Origin: Acidiferrobacterales bacterium | GTDB taxonomy: Bacteria; Pseudomonadota; Gammaproteobacteria; Acidiferrobacterales; SZUA-150 | Length of the DNA: 64,000 nt | Direction: 5' to 3' | Assembly (NCBI GenBank): GCA_947258385.1 | Contig: CAMYII010000040.1 | Span: forward strand, 66,943-130,942 | Part shown: piece by piece, positions 35,181-44,145 of the stretch | How positions within the stretch are numbered: the first letter of the stretch is position 1 | Layout of the letters: every line of letters starts with the position of its first letter | The notes under the pieces: generated by a model | Database searches by the model: none | What the model saw: only the letters and a program-made list of their open reading frames with translations | What the model was told of the DNA's origin: nothing | Translations under genes and position numbers: made by a program

Positions 35181-38141
35181 GTGAAAATCACTACCGCTGC
35201 GCCCAATCGTAGAACAGCGGCGGCGTCTGCCGAGGATAGCGCCCTGGCGGTGCGCCTGCGCAGAGAGCTCCAGGGCGAGGTGATGTTCGACGCCTTCAGC
35301 CGCGGCCGCTACAGCACCGATGCGTCGATTTATCAGATCCAACCCATAGGCGTGGTGCTGCCCGCAAACGAACCGGACGTACAACGGGCGCTGCAAATCG
35401 CGGCGGATGAAGGCATCCCGGTGCTGCCGCGCGGAGGCGGGACTTCGCAGACCGGCCAGACCGTCGGCGAAGCATTAGTCGTGGACACCAGCAAGCACAT
35501 GAACCAGGTCCTGGAGTTCGATGCCGACGCGCGAACGGTGTGCGCCCAGCCGGGCATGGTGCTGGACCAGCTCAACAAGTTCCTCAAACCGCACGGGCTG
35601 TTTTTCCCGGTCGATGTCTCGACCGCCAACCGCGCCACGCTCGGGGGCATGGCGGGCAATAACAGCTGCGGCGCGCGCTCCATCCGTTACGGTAATATGG
35701 TGCATAATGTACGCGCCATCGACGCGCTGCTGTCCGACGGCACCGCGGCACATTTCGGCGAATTAGGCGACGACCTGCACGCCGTCGAGGACAACCCGCG
35801 TTATCTGGAGTTGGTCCGCAGAATGCGCTCCCTGGGGAAAAGAGAGGCGTCAGAGGTCGCGCGACGTTTTCCCAAACTGTTGCGCCGGGTCGGCGGTTAC
35901 AACATCGATACACTTGCCGCCACGCAACACAACATGTCGCATCTGCTGGTCGGCTCCGAGGGTACGCTGGCGTTTTTCAACCGTATCCACCTCAATCTGC
36001 AGCCGATCCCCGCGCACCGGGTCCTGGGTGTGTGCCATTTCCCGGGCTTCTACCAGGCAATGGACAGTACCCGGCATGTCGTTGAACTGAAACCCTCGGC
36101 GGTCGAACTGGTCGACCGTACTATGATCGATCTGGCGCGCGACATCCCCATGTTCCGCGCCACCGTGGAACGTTTTGTCATGGGTGAACCGGACGCCCTG
36201 CTGCTGGTCGAGTTTGCCGGTGATGATCATTCGCGGCAATTGCACAAGCTGCAGCAGCTACGCGAGCTCATGGCCTCGCTCGGTTTTCCCGGAGCCGTAG
36301 TTGAGGCAACGGACACTGAGTTCCAGCAAGCCATATGGGAAGTGCGCAAGGCGGGACTCAACATCATGATGTCGATGAAGGGTGACGGTAAGCCGGTCTC
36401 CTTCATCGAGGACTGCGCGGTCTCGCTGGAGGACCTCGCCGAATACACCGACCGCCTGACCAAGGTATTTCACAAGCACGGCACCACCGGCACCTGGTAT
36501 GCCCACGCCTCCGTCGGCTGCCTGCATGTTCGTCCCATACTTAACATGAAGGACGAGTCCGGCGCGAAAAAGATGCGCGCCATCGCCGAGGAGGCGTTTG
36601 CGATGGTACGCGAGTACAAGGGCTCGCATTCCGGGGAACACGGCGACGGTCTGGCGCGCTCCGAGTTTCACGAGCCCATGTTCGGCGGTCGTATCGTACG
36701 CGCCTTTGAAGAGGTCAAGGATGCCTTCGATCCCGCAGGGGTTTTCAACCCCGGCAAGATCGTGCATCCGCCGCGCATGGATGACCGTGCGCTGTTCCGG
36801 TATGCGCCCGGCTATCGGGCGCAGGCCATCGACACGGCGCTCGACTGGTCGGAGTGGGCCGGGCTCGGCGGGGCCATCGAGATGTGCAACAACAACGGCG
36901 CCTGCCGCAAGGCCGATGCCGGGGTGATGTGTCCCTCATACCGCGTCACCGGTGATGAGCAGCACCTCACGCGCGGCCGTGCCAATACGCTGCGCCTGGC
37001 AATCAGCGGGCAGCTCGGTGCGGACGCCTTCGTTTCCGATTCGATGTACGCTGCCCTGGATCTGTGTGTCAGCTGCAAGGGTTGCAAACGCGAGTGCCCC
37101 ACCGGCGTGGACATGGCCAGGATGAAGATCGAGTTTCTGCACCACTATCGCAAGCGCCACGGCCTGCGCCGTGGTTTGCACCTTAGGGACCGCCTGATCG
37201 CCTACCTGCCGCGCTACGCCCACCGGGCGGCACGCTTCGCGTTGCTGTTGAACCTGCGCGATCGCATACCGGGGCTCGCCAAGATGACCGAAATCCTCCT
37301 TGGCCTGAGCCATCGGCGCACTCTGCCGCACTGGCGGCGCGACCGGTTTAGTCCACAACGCGAACTGCCACGGCCGCCAGCATCGACTCCCGCAACACGC
37401 GAGGTGGTGCTGCTGGTCGATACCTTTAATACCTGCTTTGAACCGGAAAACGCGCGCGCCGCCCTGGCGGTGTTGCAGGCCGCGGGCTACCGGGTGCAAT
37501 GCCCGCGGCCAATCGACGGCGCCCGACCGCTGTGCTGCGGGCGCACTTTCCTGAGCGCCGGCCTGGTCGCGGAAGCGCGCGCCGAGGCACGCCGTGTGCT
37601 CGAGACTCTCAAACCCTATGTCGAGCGCGGCGTACCGATTATTGGCCTGGAACCGTCCTGCCTGTTGACACTGCGTGATGAGTACCACTGCCTGCTGCCG
37701 GGCGCCGACACCGAAAGGCTTGCCGCAGGCGCCCTGCTGTTCGAGGAATTCCTCGCCCAGGAACACACCGCCGGGACATTGCAGCTCACCCTCAAACCGC
37801 TGCCGGCGAAAAAGGCACTGTTGCATGGGCATTGTCACCAGAAGGCGTTCGGGGCAATGTCGACCGTACAACAGGTACTGCGCCTAATACCCGAACTTGA
37901 GGTACAGACCATCGAGTCCAGCTGCTGCGGAATGGCCGGGGCCTTTGGGTTCGAGGCGTCGCACTATGAGGTCTCAATGAAAATGGGCGAGCTCAGCCTG
38001 TTGCCGGCGGTACGCGCCGCCGCCGCCGATTCCCTCATCATCGCCGATGGCACCAGCTGCCGGCATCAGATCCGCGACGGCGCCGGGCGCGACGCGCTGC
38101 ATGTTGCACGGGTATTACAAATGGCGTTACCACCGGACTGA
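35181..38141 (+). CDS. FAD- and Fe-S-containing 2-hydroxyacid dehydrogenase (YdiJ/D-LDH-like)
   Basis: 986 residues starting at GTG. Domain order: FAD-binding_4 (about 55-200; RGGGTSQTGQTVGEAL, GGMAGNNSCGARS), FAD-oxidase C (about 230-520), a ferredoxin-like segment with CNNNGACRKADAGVMC and CVSCKGCKRECPTG (about 570-650), then cysteine-rich CCG repeats (GHCHQKA, SCCGMAG). This is the fused dehydrogenase seen in D-2-hydroxyglutarate or D-lactate oxidation that feeds electrons to the quinone pool. Divergent from the TRAP/aminotransferase operon, it should oxidise the imported 2-hydroxyacid (inference). Confidence 0.9.
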   Translation: MKITTAAPNRRTAAASAEDSALAVRLRRELQGEVMFDAFSRGRYSTDASIYQIQPIGVVLPANEPDVQRALQIAADEGIPVLPRGGGTSQTGQTVGEALVVDTSKHMNQVLEFDADARTVCAQPGMVLDQLNKFLKPHGLFFPVDVSTANRATLGGMAGNNSCGARSIRYGNMVHNVRAIDALLSDGTAAHFGELGDDLHAVEDNPRYLELVRRMRSLGKREASEVARRFPKLLRRVGGYNIDTLAATQHNMSHLLVGSEGTLAFFNRIHLNLQPIPAHRVLGVCHFPGFYQAMDSTRHVVELKPSAVELVDRTMIDLARDIPMFRATVERFVMGEPDALLLVEFAGDDHSRQLHKLQQLRELMASLGFPGAVVEATDTEFQQAIWEVRKAGLNIMMSMKGDGKPVSFIEDCAVSLEDLAEYTDRLTKVFHKHGTTGTWYAHASVGCLHVRPILNMKDESGAKKMRAIAEEAFAMVREYKGSHSGEHGDGLARSEFHEPMFGGRIVRAFEEVKDAFDPAGVFNPGKIVHPPRMDDRALFRYAPGYRAQAIDTALDWSEWAGLGGAIEMCNNNGACRKADAGVMCPSYRVTGDEQHLTRGRANTLRLAISGQLGADAFVSDSMYAALDLCVSCKGCKRECPTGVDMARMKIEFLHHYRKRHGLRRGLHLRDRLIAYLPRYAHRAARFALLLNLRDRIPGLAKMTEILLGLSHRRTLPHWRRDRFSPQRELPRPPASTPATREVVLLVDTFNTCFEPENARAALAVLQAAGYRVQCPRPIDGARPLCCGRTFLSAGLVAEARAEARRVLETLKPYVERGVPIIGLEPSCLLTLRDEYHCLLPGADTERLAAGALLFEEFLAQEHTAGTLQLTLKPLPAKKALLHGHCHQKAFGAMSTVQQVLRLIPELEVQTIESSCCGMAGAFGFEASHYEVSMKMGELSLLPAVRAAAADSLIIADGTSCRHQIRDGAGRDALHVARVLQMALPPD

Positions 38142-38261
38142 TCGCCAATCACAAAATGTTGATCCTGGAGTAATCATGACGGGATTCGCATCCCATGTGA
38201 GTTATTTTTTGGCCGAGTTTCGACCTCGTTCTTGCATCTTGCCCAATTTTGCATTGATAGC

Positions 38262-38924
38262 CTATATGCGGGCTTGAAACAACGCCGCGCAGCCACGGAC
38301 CTGCACACTGCTCTCTGAGAATTGCGACTGTAAAATGGCCTTAAGTCCGTGAACGGTATCTTGGCTGTTGGTAAAGATGCCTTTCTTGTTATAGAACCGC
38401 ATCAATGCCCGCGCTGGCGCGCTCCGTTCCACCCCCTCCTGCAGCAGAGTGGAACCAAACACCACCGCACCCGGATTCATGAGCGGTCTAAGGTTTTCGA
38501 ATACGACCGCTTTGGACAGGATTGTCCCCGGCACGCAATGCAACAGGTAATTTACCCCCACTGAGTCGAAGCGCGCCTCGATCTCTTGTAGGGGCTCCAG
38601 CACGTTGCGTCGATACACTGTGGGTGCGTAGCGGCGGATGCGCCGCGCCGCGGCCGCGAGACTATCAGGATTAAGGTCCACTAAGGCGACTCTTGGCTGA
38701 TCGGCAGGAAATACACAGCGATCCAGAAAGAACCCAGTGCCCACACCCACATCCAGGTGATTCCCAGAGACGTGCCGGTTATAGAATTCCAAGAGCCCTG
38801 GGGTCGGACATTTCCATATAAACCGGTTCGATAGTCCCAACACGACGATATCATAAAACGATAACGTAAAGCGGTTGTAAATCGCCTGCCCCGCATCGAC
38901 ATCCCGCTGTGTTATTTTTTCCAT
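38262..38924 (-). CDS. Class I SAM-dependent methyltransferase
   Basis: 220 residues: HLDVGVGTGFFLDR (motif I, about 55-68), VALVDLNPDSLAAAARR (motif II) and VNYLLHCVPG. Structure typical of small-molecule methyltransferases. Substrate unknown. It is single, ending 120 bases from the FAD/Fe-S gene and convergent with it. Confidence 0.82.
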   Translation of the reverse strand: MEKITQRDVDAGQAIYNRFTLSFYDIVVLGLSNRFIWKCPTPGLLEFYNRHVSGNHLDVGVGTGFFLDRCVFPADQPRVALVDLNPDSLAAAARRIRRYAPTVYRRNVLEPLQEIEARFDSVGVNYLLHCVPGTILSKAVVFENLRPLMNPGAVVFGSTLLQEGVERSAPARALMRFYNKKGIFTNSQDTVHGLKAILQSQFSESSVQVRGCAALFQARI

Positions 38925-39044
38925 GGGTTACCTTAGTTTCTCATCAGTAGTGGTACTTAACTAGTCTGCAGATATGACTAAATTACAATTAGGGATGACA
39001 TAACGCCAGAAACTCGTGCTGAAATGTTACCGAGTCCGTGGTAA

Positions 39045-39443
39045 TTACTGCGGCTTGTCATTCTTGTTCTCACCGGGTCCAAACAGATCCTCAAGACCTT
39101 CGCGGGACTTACCCTTTGCGGATCCCGCTCCGCCTTTCTCTGTCGCCGCCCCGAACAGGCCGTCGAGCTGGGCGCGGGCCGCCTGCGTCTTGGCGTCATC
39201 GGGCGCCACATAGGCACCCGGTTTGGGCTTGAAATAGTCGCAAAAATTTGCGCGATCCTGTTCTCTCGGATGTTCCGCCTTCGGCTCGTCGCATTTCTCG
39301 CTCACGCGGGGATTGTAGTACTGGCACAGGCGGCACACGTGCAACTCGGCACCGCAGGCGCCGCATTCCGCGCGCCGCGAAAGCGGCCGCGGTAGACCGT
39401 CCAAAGAGGTCCCACATTTCCAGCAAACCAGTGCTTCTGTCAT
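39045..39443 (-). CDS. Zinc-ribbon hypothetical protein
   Basis: 132 residues from MTEALVCWKC; earlier in-frame ATG adds a poor N-terminus. CWKCGTSL, CGACGAELHVCRLCQYY and a later FCDYF give two zinc knuckles and a third cysteine pair. The C-terminal ~60 residues are disordered. I can name no family beyond zinc ribbon. Confidence 0.7.
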   Translation of the reverse strand: MTEALVCWKCGTSLDGLPRPLSRRAECGACGAELHVCRLCQYYNPRVSEKCDEPKAEHPREQDRANFCDYFKPKPGAYVAPDDAKTQAARAQLDGLFGAATEKGGAGSAKGKSREGLEDLFGPGENKNDKPQ

Positions 39444-39560
39444 GACTGCGATCCCCTCCTCCGTGGAGCATCCCGGTTCAGATGCGATCAAACTGAAATC
39501 AGCATAATATTAGCAAATTGCTGTCTGAAGCGGTTTCATTTTTTCATGGTGTGAAAGGTC

Positions 39561-39953
39561 ATGACACAGATCACAATCCTCACCAACTCCGTGAACGGCG
39601 GTGACGCTCCGGGACCGGAATACGAGGGCAAGTTCCTCCAGATTAGCTGGCAGGGGCGGGACTACCTGCTTTTCGCATCCTTTGCGGTACACCGTTACCA
39701 CAACCAGATCCTGGGACAATTTTGCGAGGATAACGCCATTGCCCATCGTTGGGCGACAGAGGAGTCGCTCGAGGTCGCTGACCCGAATCTCATCGTCACC
39801 GGCGGCGGCCGCTTCCGTATCAACCAGAGCCGGAAAACTCTGGAACTGTGGGACGACTCCCAAGTCTACGGGCGCTTCGTCGAGCGGGGGCTAAGAGAAA
39901 AAATCGCGGCCGCAGCCCATCCCTGGAGCGGCGTCACCCTGACAATCCGATAG
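39561..39953 (+). CDS. Hypothetical protein ending inside a dispersed element
   Basis: 130 residues; compact, mixed beta and alpha, with VTGGGRFRINQSRKTLELWDDSQVYGRF. I do not recognise the family with confidence. Its TAG stop (39951-39953) belongs to the terminal repeat ctagcaggg-type end of the element that follows, so the element evidently supplied the stop codon. The C-terminus before it (HPWSGVTLTIR) could therefore be truncated. Confidence 0.65.
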   Translation: MTQITILTNSVNGGDAPGPEYEGKFLQISWQGRDYLLFASFAVHRYHNQILGQFCEDNAIAHRWATEESLEVADPNLIVTGGGRFRINQSRKTLELWDDSQVYGRFVERGLREKIAAAAHPWSGVTLTIR

Positions 39954-40343
39954 CAGGGTGTTGAAAAACACCCTGCTAAGCGCCGCTAAGGATGCGCCGC
40001 ATCGAAAATCAAACACACAAGTGCTTGATTTTCGGAGCGAGCCGCGGGCGTGCGATGGGCAGGACGCCCCAGTGCCGCGAAGGCCATGGACGACGCCCAA
40101 GGATGGGCTAGTGTCGCGAGAGGCCAAGGATGGCCGGAGCGACCGACGCCCAAGGATGGGCTAGTGTCGGGAAGGGCGCGAGCGCGCCGACGCCCAAGGA
40201 TGGGCTAGTGCCGCGGAGCCCCAAGGAAGGGCGCGAGCGGCTACCGCGGCGCAGCGAGTTGAGAAGCGGTACACGGATGTGCCGCCTGCGGGGCTAAGGA
40301 TGCAAAAAGGCCATGGGCGGACTTTTTCAACATTCTACTGGAG
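39951..40343. mobile_element. MITE-like dispersed element, CTAGCAG family, copy B (longest)
   Basis: About 390 bases. The left end tagcagggtgttgaaaaa is itself the first arm of a palindrome closing at aacaccctgcta; the right end is the inverted tttttcaacattctactgg. Inside are gatgcgccgcatcg, a hairpin (gaaaatcaaacacacaagtgcttgattttc, broken here into its two halves at about 40002-40031) and a tandem set of gacgcccaaggatgggctag units. It has no coding capacity for a transposase. Same module order as copy A (19500-19693) in opposite orientation. Confidence 0.82.
40091..40210. repeat. Three tandem gacgcccaaggatgggctag units inside the element
   Basis: The 23-base word beginning cgacgcccaaggatgggcta starts at 40091, 40144 and 40188, separated by 53 and 44 bases; the intervening spacers also carry ccaagga or gggcgcgagcg variants. 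Copy A (19500-19693) has only one unit. Expansion by slipped replication is the simplest explanation. Confidence 0.8.
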
Positions 40344-40352
40344 ATCACCGCG

Positions 40353-41042
40353 ATGATCGTCACCACACATCAACCCATCTTCCTGCCGTGGCCAGGCTTT
40401 TTCTACAAGGCGCTGCGCGCCGATGCGATGGTGCTGCTCGATGATGTCCAGTTTCCGCTCGGCCGGGGCTGGATGACCCGAAACCGGCTGAAGTCCGAGC
40501 AGGGAGAGCTGTGGCTAACGGTGCCGGTGTGGAAAAAAGGAAGGGGCAAACAGATTATCCCAAACGTTGAGATCTGCGAGGAAGTCAGTTGGCGCGACAA
40601 ACACCTGCGCGGCCTTCGACAACAGTATGCGAACGCCCCCTATCGGGAGGACACCCTGCCGGCGATTGAAGCGATCTACGCGCGCGACCACGCCCGCCTG
40701 CTCGATCTGAACCTCGATCTGATCCGATTTCTTTGGCACGCCTTGGACATCAAGAGCCAACTGGTGTTGCAGTCCGAAATCGGCGTCACGGGCCAAGGCA
40801 CCGATCTGCTCGTATCGATCTGCAAAACGATGAATGCGGACACTTATGTCGCGTTCCCAATCGTTGAGAAATATCTCGAACCCGATAAGTTCCGGGCAAA
40901 CGGCATCAAGCTAGACTTCGTTCGTTTCCACCCCCCTGTCTACCCGCAATTGTGGGGCGACTTCCGCTATAACCTCTCCGCCTTGGACCTGCTCCTGAAT
41001 TGCGGCCCGAAGGGCCTGGATATCATTGCCCATTCCCGATAA
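40353..41042 (+). CDS. WbqC-like protein
   Basis: 229 residues matching the WbqC family through THQPIFLPWPGFFYKAL, VLLDDVQFPLGRGWMTRN and the C-terminal PVYPQLWGDFRYNLSALDLLLNCG. Named from a surface-polysaccharide cluster, the family's function is unclear. This copy stands alone after a repeat element; no glycosyltransferases are nearby. The ATG lies ten bases beyond the element's right end, so its promoter may lie in the element. Confidence 0.87.
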   Translation: MIVTTHQPIFLPWPGFFYKALRADAMVLLDDVQFPLGRGWMTRNRLKSEQGELWLTVPVWKKGRGKQIIPNVEICEEVSWRDKHLRGLRQQYANAPYREDTLPAIEAIYARDHARLLDLNLDLIRFLWHALDIKSQLVLQSEIGVTGQGTDLLVSICKTMNADTYVAFPIVEKYLEPDKFRANGIKLDFVRFHPPVYPQLWGDFRYNLSALDLLLNCGPKGLDIIAHSR

Positions 41043-41147
41043 CGATCCGACTTAACCCCACATTCCTCGGCCTGCGTTTATAGCCACAGCGAATGTTTCG
41101 TTGTGTGCAAACCCCAAAACCGGCTACAAAAAAAAGGAGTGTGCAAT

Positions 41148-42608
41148 ATGATTATTTATCCTGGAAAGTTGAGGGCATCGGTGACGGTCTTCGTGTTATT
41201 CTTTTTGCTATCGGGCATGGCAGCGGCCGGGCCGGCTGACGAGCGCCGCAGCACCCTGGAAGACCAGCTCGCGGTGGCAGTGACCATCTACAACGAGGAC
41301 CTGGCGCTCGTGAAAGACGTCCGCAAGGTGCAGCTGGATAAGGGCATGAACCGACTGGCCATGCGCGAGGTGAGCGCGCGCATCCGCCCGGAGACCGCCC
41401 AGCTGCGAAGCCTCTCGGATCCCGGCGCCTTCACCTTGTTTGAACAGAACTTTGACTTTGATCTGCTGACGCCCGCGAAGCTCCTGGAAAAATACCTCGG
41501 GCGCGCCGTCCATATCGTAAAAACCCATCCGACGACCGGCCGAGAGTCCACGGTTAAGGCCCGGGTGCTCAGCACGAACAACGGCGTCGTACTGAAAGTC
41601 GGTGACCGCATTGAAACCGGCGTGCCCGGACGGCTGGTATTCGATAGCGTACCGGCAAACCTGCGTGATCGGCCCACACTGGTCATGCAATTGCAGAACA
41701 AGAAATCTGCCCACCAGGAGCTGGAGCTGAGCTACCTGACCGGAGGCCTCGCCTGGCAGGCGGATTACGTGGCGGAGCTCAACGGTGATGACTCCAGCGT
41801 CGATCTCAACGGCTGGGTCACGTTGACCAATCAAAGCGGTACGACCTACCCCAATGCCAGACTGCAGCTGGTCGCCGGTGATGTCAATCGCGTGCGCGAG
41901 GACATGCATTTGATCGAAAAGCGCGCAGGGTTCGCGGCCGAGGCAATGGATGCCGCCGCCCCCATGTCCCAGCAGGCATTATTCGAATATCACCTCTACA
42001 CCCTTGCCCGGCCGACGACGATCGCCGATAAGCAGACCAAACAGGTAGCGCTACTGAGCGCCGCGGACGTGCCGGTGAGGAAAGAACTGGTACTTGCCGG
42101 CAACGATTACTATTACCGCAGCAGCGTCGGCGAATTGGGACAGAAAATGAAAATTGGGGTGTACGTTGAGTTTGAGAACAAGGCAAACGCCCACCTGGGC
42201 ATGCCACTGCCCAAGGGCGTGGTGCGCGTGTACAAGAAAGACCAAGATGGGAACGCCCAGTTCGTCGGGGAGGACCGCATCGAGCACACGCCGAAGAACG
42301 AGAAAGTCCGTCTGCGCCTCGGCAACGCCTTTGACGTCACGGCGGACAAGAAACAGACAGGATTCAAGAAGCGGGCCAGCAGCAAAAAGTATCACTACGC
42401 CTTTGAGAGCGCCTACGAGATCGTGCTGAAGAATGCCAAACCGGAGGCGGTCACGGTGAGCGTGCAGGAGCCCGTGCCCGGCGACTGGAAGATGCTGGAA
42501 GAAAGTCATCGCCACACAAAGGCCACGGCCAATACGGCGTTATGGCGTGTCAAGGTGCCGGCTGAGGGTAGCACGACGCTGCGCTACCGGGTACTCGTGC
42601 GTTACTGA
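41148..42608 (+). CDS. DUF4139 family secreted protein
   Basis: 486 residues from the ATG of MIIYPGKLR, with AAGGAGTG upstream. Signal peptide 1-28 (SGMAAAG). The N-terminal part (AVTIYNEDLALVKDVRKVQL) and the C-terminal VEFENKANAHLGMPLPKGVVRVYKKD belong to the DUF4139 family of periplasmic proteins. Function unknown. Single gene, followed by a long hairpin repeat. Confidence 0.87.
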   Translation: MIIYPGKLRASVTVFVLFFLLSGMAAAGPADERRSTLEDQLAVAVTIYNEDLALVKDVRKVQLDKGMNRLAMREVSARIRPETAQLRSLSDPGAFTLFEQNFDFDLLTPAKLLEKYLGRAVHIVKTHPTTGRESTVKARVLSTNNGVVLKVGDRIETGVPGRLVFDSVPANLRDRPTLVMQLQNKKSAHQELELSYLTGGLAWQADYVAELNGDDSSVDLNGWVTLTNQSGTTYPNARLQLVAGDVNRVREDMHLIEKRAGFAAEAMDAAAPMSQQALFEYHLYTLARPTTIADKQTKQVALLSAADVPVRKELVLAGNDYYYRSSVGELGQKMKIGVYVEFENKANAHLGMPLPKGVVRVYKKDQDGNAQFVGEDRIEHTPKNEKVRLRLGNAFDVTADKKQTGFKKRASSKKYHYAFESAYEIVLKNAKPEAVTVSVQEPVPGDWKMLEESHRHTKATANTALWRVKVPAEGSTTLRYRVLVRY

Positions 42609-42656
42609 TACTTCTGTTTAAAAGCCGCTGCTGTCAGACCGTTCAGCAAGCCCTCG

Positions 42657-42788
42657 CGCCCTGGAAGCAACGCGAAGAACGCCAAGGCGCAGAGGACGCA
42701 GAGAATACGTCAAAAATATAAAGCGTTTATGCTCTCTCCGCGTACTTTGCGCCTCCGCCACCTCTGCGCTTGTTCCACAGCGCCAGGG
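42657..42788. repeat. Long hairpin repeat, copy 2 of 3 (reverse)
   Basis: Starts cgccctggaagcaacgc, ends ttccacagcgccaggg; it is the reverse complement of the copy at 20283. Arms made of gaacgccaaggcgcagagg and complementary words fold over an AT-rich centre. It lies between the stop codon of the DUF4139 gene and the leader of the 42926 gene and could serve as a transcript end. Confidence 0.85.
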
Positions 42789-42925
42789 GGCGGAAGGTGT
42801 TTTGAGATAGGTTCCAGTGATATCACTTAAGAAGACACCTGCTCACCTTAACCCGACTTTTCGTCGCTTGCATCGGGTCCAGGGTAAATGTACCTTACCT
42901 TTGCCAACACCCGGAGGGACACACA

Positions 42926-43336
42926 ATGAATACAAAAAGATTCTGGATCACCTGTGCTGCCGTATATGTCGTCCATCAAACCCTGAGTTTTCTGATCCAT
43001 CAGGTATGGCTGATGCCGACCTACGAGGCCCTCGCCCACGTCTGGCGACCGGAACAGGACATGATGTCGAAGATGTGGATGATGTGGGTGACCAGCGCGG
43101 TCTGGGTGGTCTTGTTCTGCTACATCTTTGTCCGCGGCTATGAGAACAAGGGTCTCATGGAAGGCCTGCGCTACGGGGTGATCATAGGACTGTTCTACTT
43201 TCTGCCCATGGCCTATGAATCCTATGTGATCTATCCGATTACCTACACGCTGGCGCTGCAGTGGTTCATTGCCGGCATGGTCATCAGCGTCCTTTTGGGC
43301 GCCGTCACCGCGTTGATCTACAAGCCGGCCGCGTAG
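42926..43336 (+). CDS. Four-helix membrane protein of unknown function
   Basis: 136 residues, ATG with a CGGAGGG site. Four TM helices at about 5-25, 52-70, 82-100, 108-130. Sequence rich in W/Y near the membrane edge (MSKMWMMWVTSAVWVV). I do not recognise the family with confidence; DUF1761-like is a guess. Single gene. Confidence 0.7.
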   Translation: MNTKRFWITCAAVYVVHQTLSFLIHQVWLMPTYEALAHVWRPEQDMMSKMWMMWVTSAVWVVLFCYIFVRGYENKGLMEGLRYGVIIGLFYFLPMAYESYVIYPITYTLALQWFIAGMVISVLLGAVTALIYKPAA

Positions 43337-43388
43337 GCAGGCGGCGAACGCGCCGGGGATCCTCAAGCAGGGGGCCGGTTGGTGACGG

Positions 43389-43943
43389 CTACCACCACTC
43401 GGTGCCTGGCTCACCCTTGAACGGCCCAATGACGTCCGCGGTTACCCAGCCCCCGTAAAAACCCCCGGGCTGCGGGCGGGCCCGCTCCCCGTCCACGTAA
43501 CATTCGAGCATTGAGGGATAGAAGGAAACATACTCTGCAATCGCCTCGAATCCGTGGAACGGTTCGGGATAACACCAGGCCGCATGCCTGAGCAGACGGC
43601 CGCGAAGCCGTATCGAAAAGTACCGTGCCTTGCCCTTCCACTCACACACCGAACCGCTGGCCGCCGGTTCCAGCAGCTCCAGCCGCACATCCTGCGGCGG
43701 GAGATAAAACGTCGGCGGACTGGCGGTTTCCACAATACGGTAGGCGGCGCCCGTCTTGGCGATAATCACGCCCTCACTGATGACTTCGATGATTCGACTA
43801 TCTTGTTGCAGCCGGGGCGGACGCGGATACTCCCACACCGACTCTTGCCCCGGACCGGGTGCGAGCGCAAAGTCCGGGCGCTCCCGGCCGGTATAGCGCC
43901 ACTTTCCCCTCAGCCGATCGATCTGGTCACGGGAATCGGTCAT
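43389..43943 (-). CDS. DUF427 family protein
   Basis: 184 residues from MTDSRDQIDRLRGK. DUF427 signature: SRIIEVISEGVIIAKTGAAYRIVE, then TFYLPPQDVRLELLEP and CEWKGKARYFSI, and AWCYPEPFHGFEAIAEYVSFYPS. Beta-rich family of unknown function. Convergent with the 42926 gene. Confidence 0.85.
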   Translation of the reverse strand: MTDSRDQIDRLRGKWRYTGRERPDFALAPGPGQESVWEYPRPPRLQQDSRIIEVISEGVIIAKTGAAYRIVETASPPTFYLPPQDVRLELLEPAASGSVCEWKGKARYFSIRLRGRLLRHAAWCYPEPFHGFEAIAEYVSFYPSMLECYVDGERARPQPGGFYGGWVTADVIGPFKGEPGTEWW

Positions 43944-44145
43944 GTCATCCGGTTCGCTCTTCGTACCTTGCTGCAACCGCGCAGCCAGGTCCAAGTATAA
44001 ACTTGCCTTGCCTTACCCGACAGAAAGGCCTTTCACACATGGGCGGACGCCGAGCGAGGCACCACAATTCTATTATGATGGGATCTAACGCGAGCCCCAG
44101 TCTTATGGTAGGGTAAGTCCCACGCTTGAATCAACCACGCAGCCT

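Noticed and set aside
36936..37871. 311-codon minus-strand frame inside the FAD/Fe-S dehydrogenase
   Set aside because: Antisense to the cysteine-rich Fe-S region of a complete gene, no domain pattern of its own.
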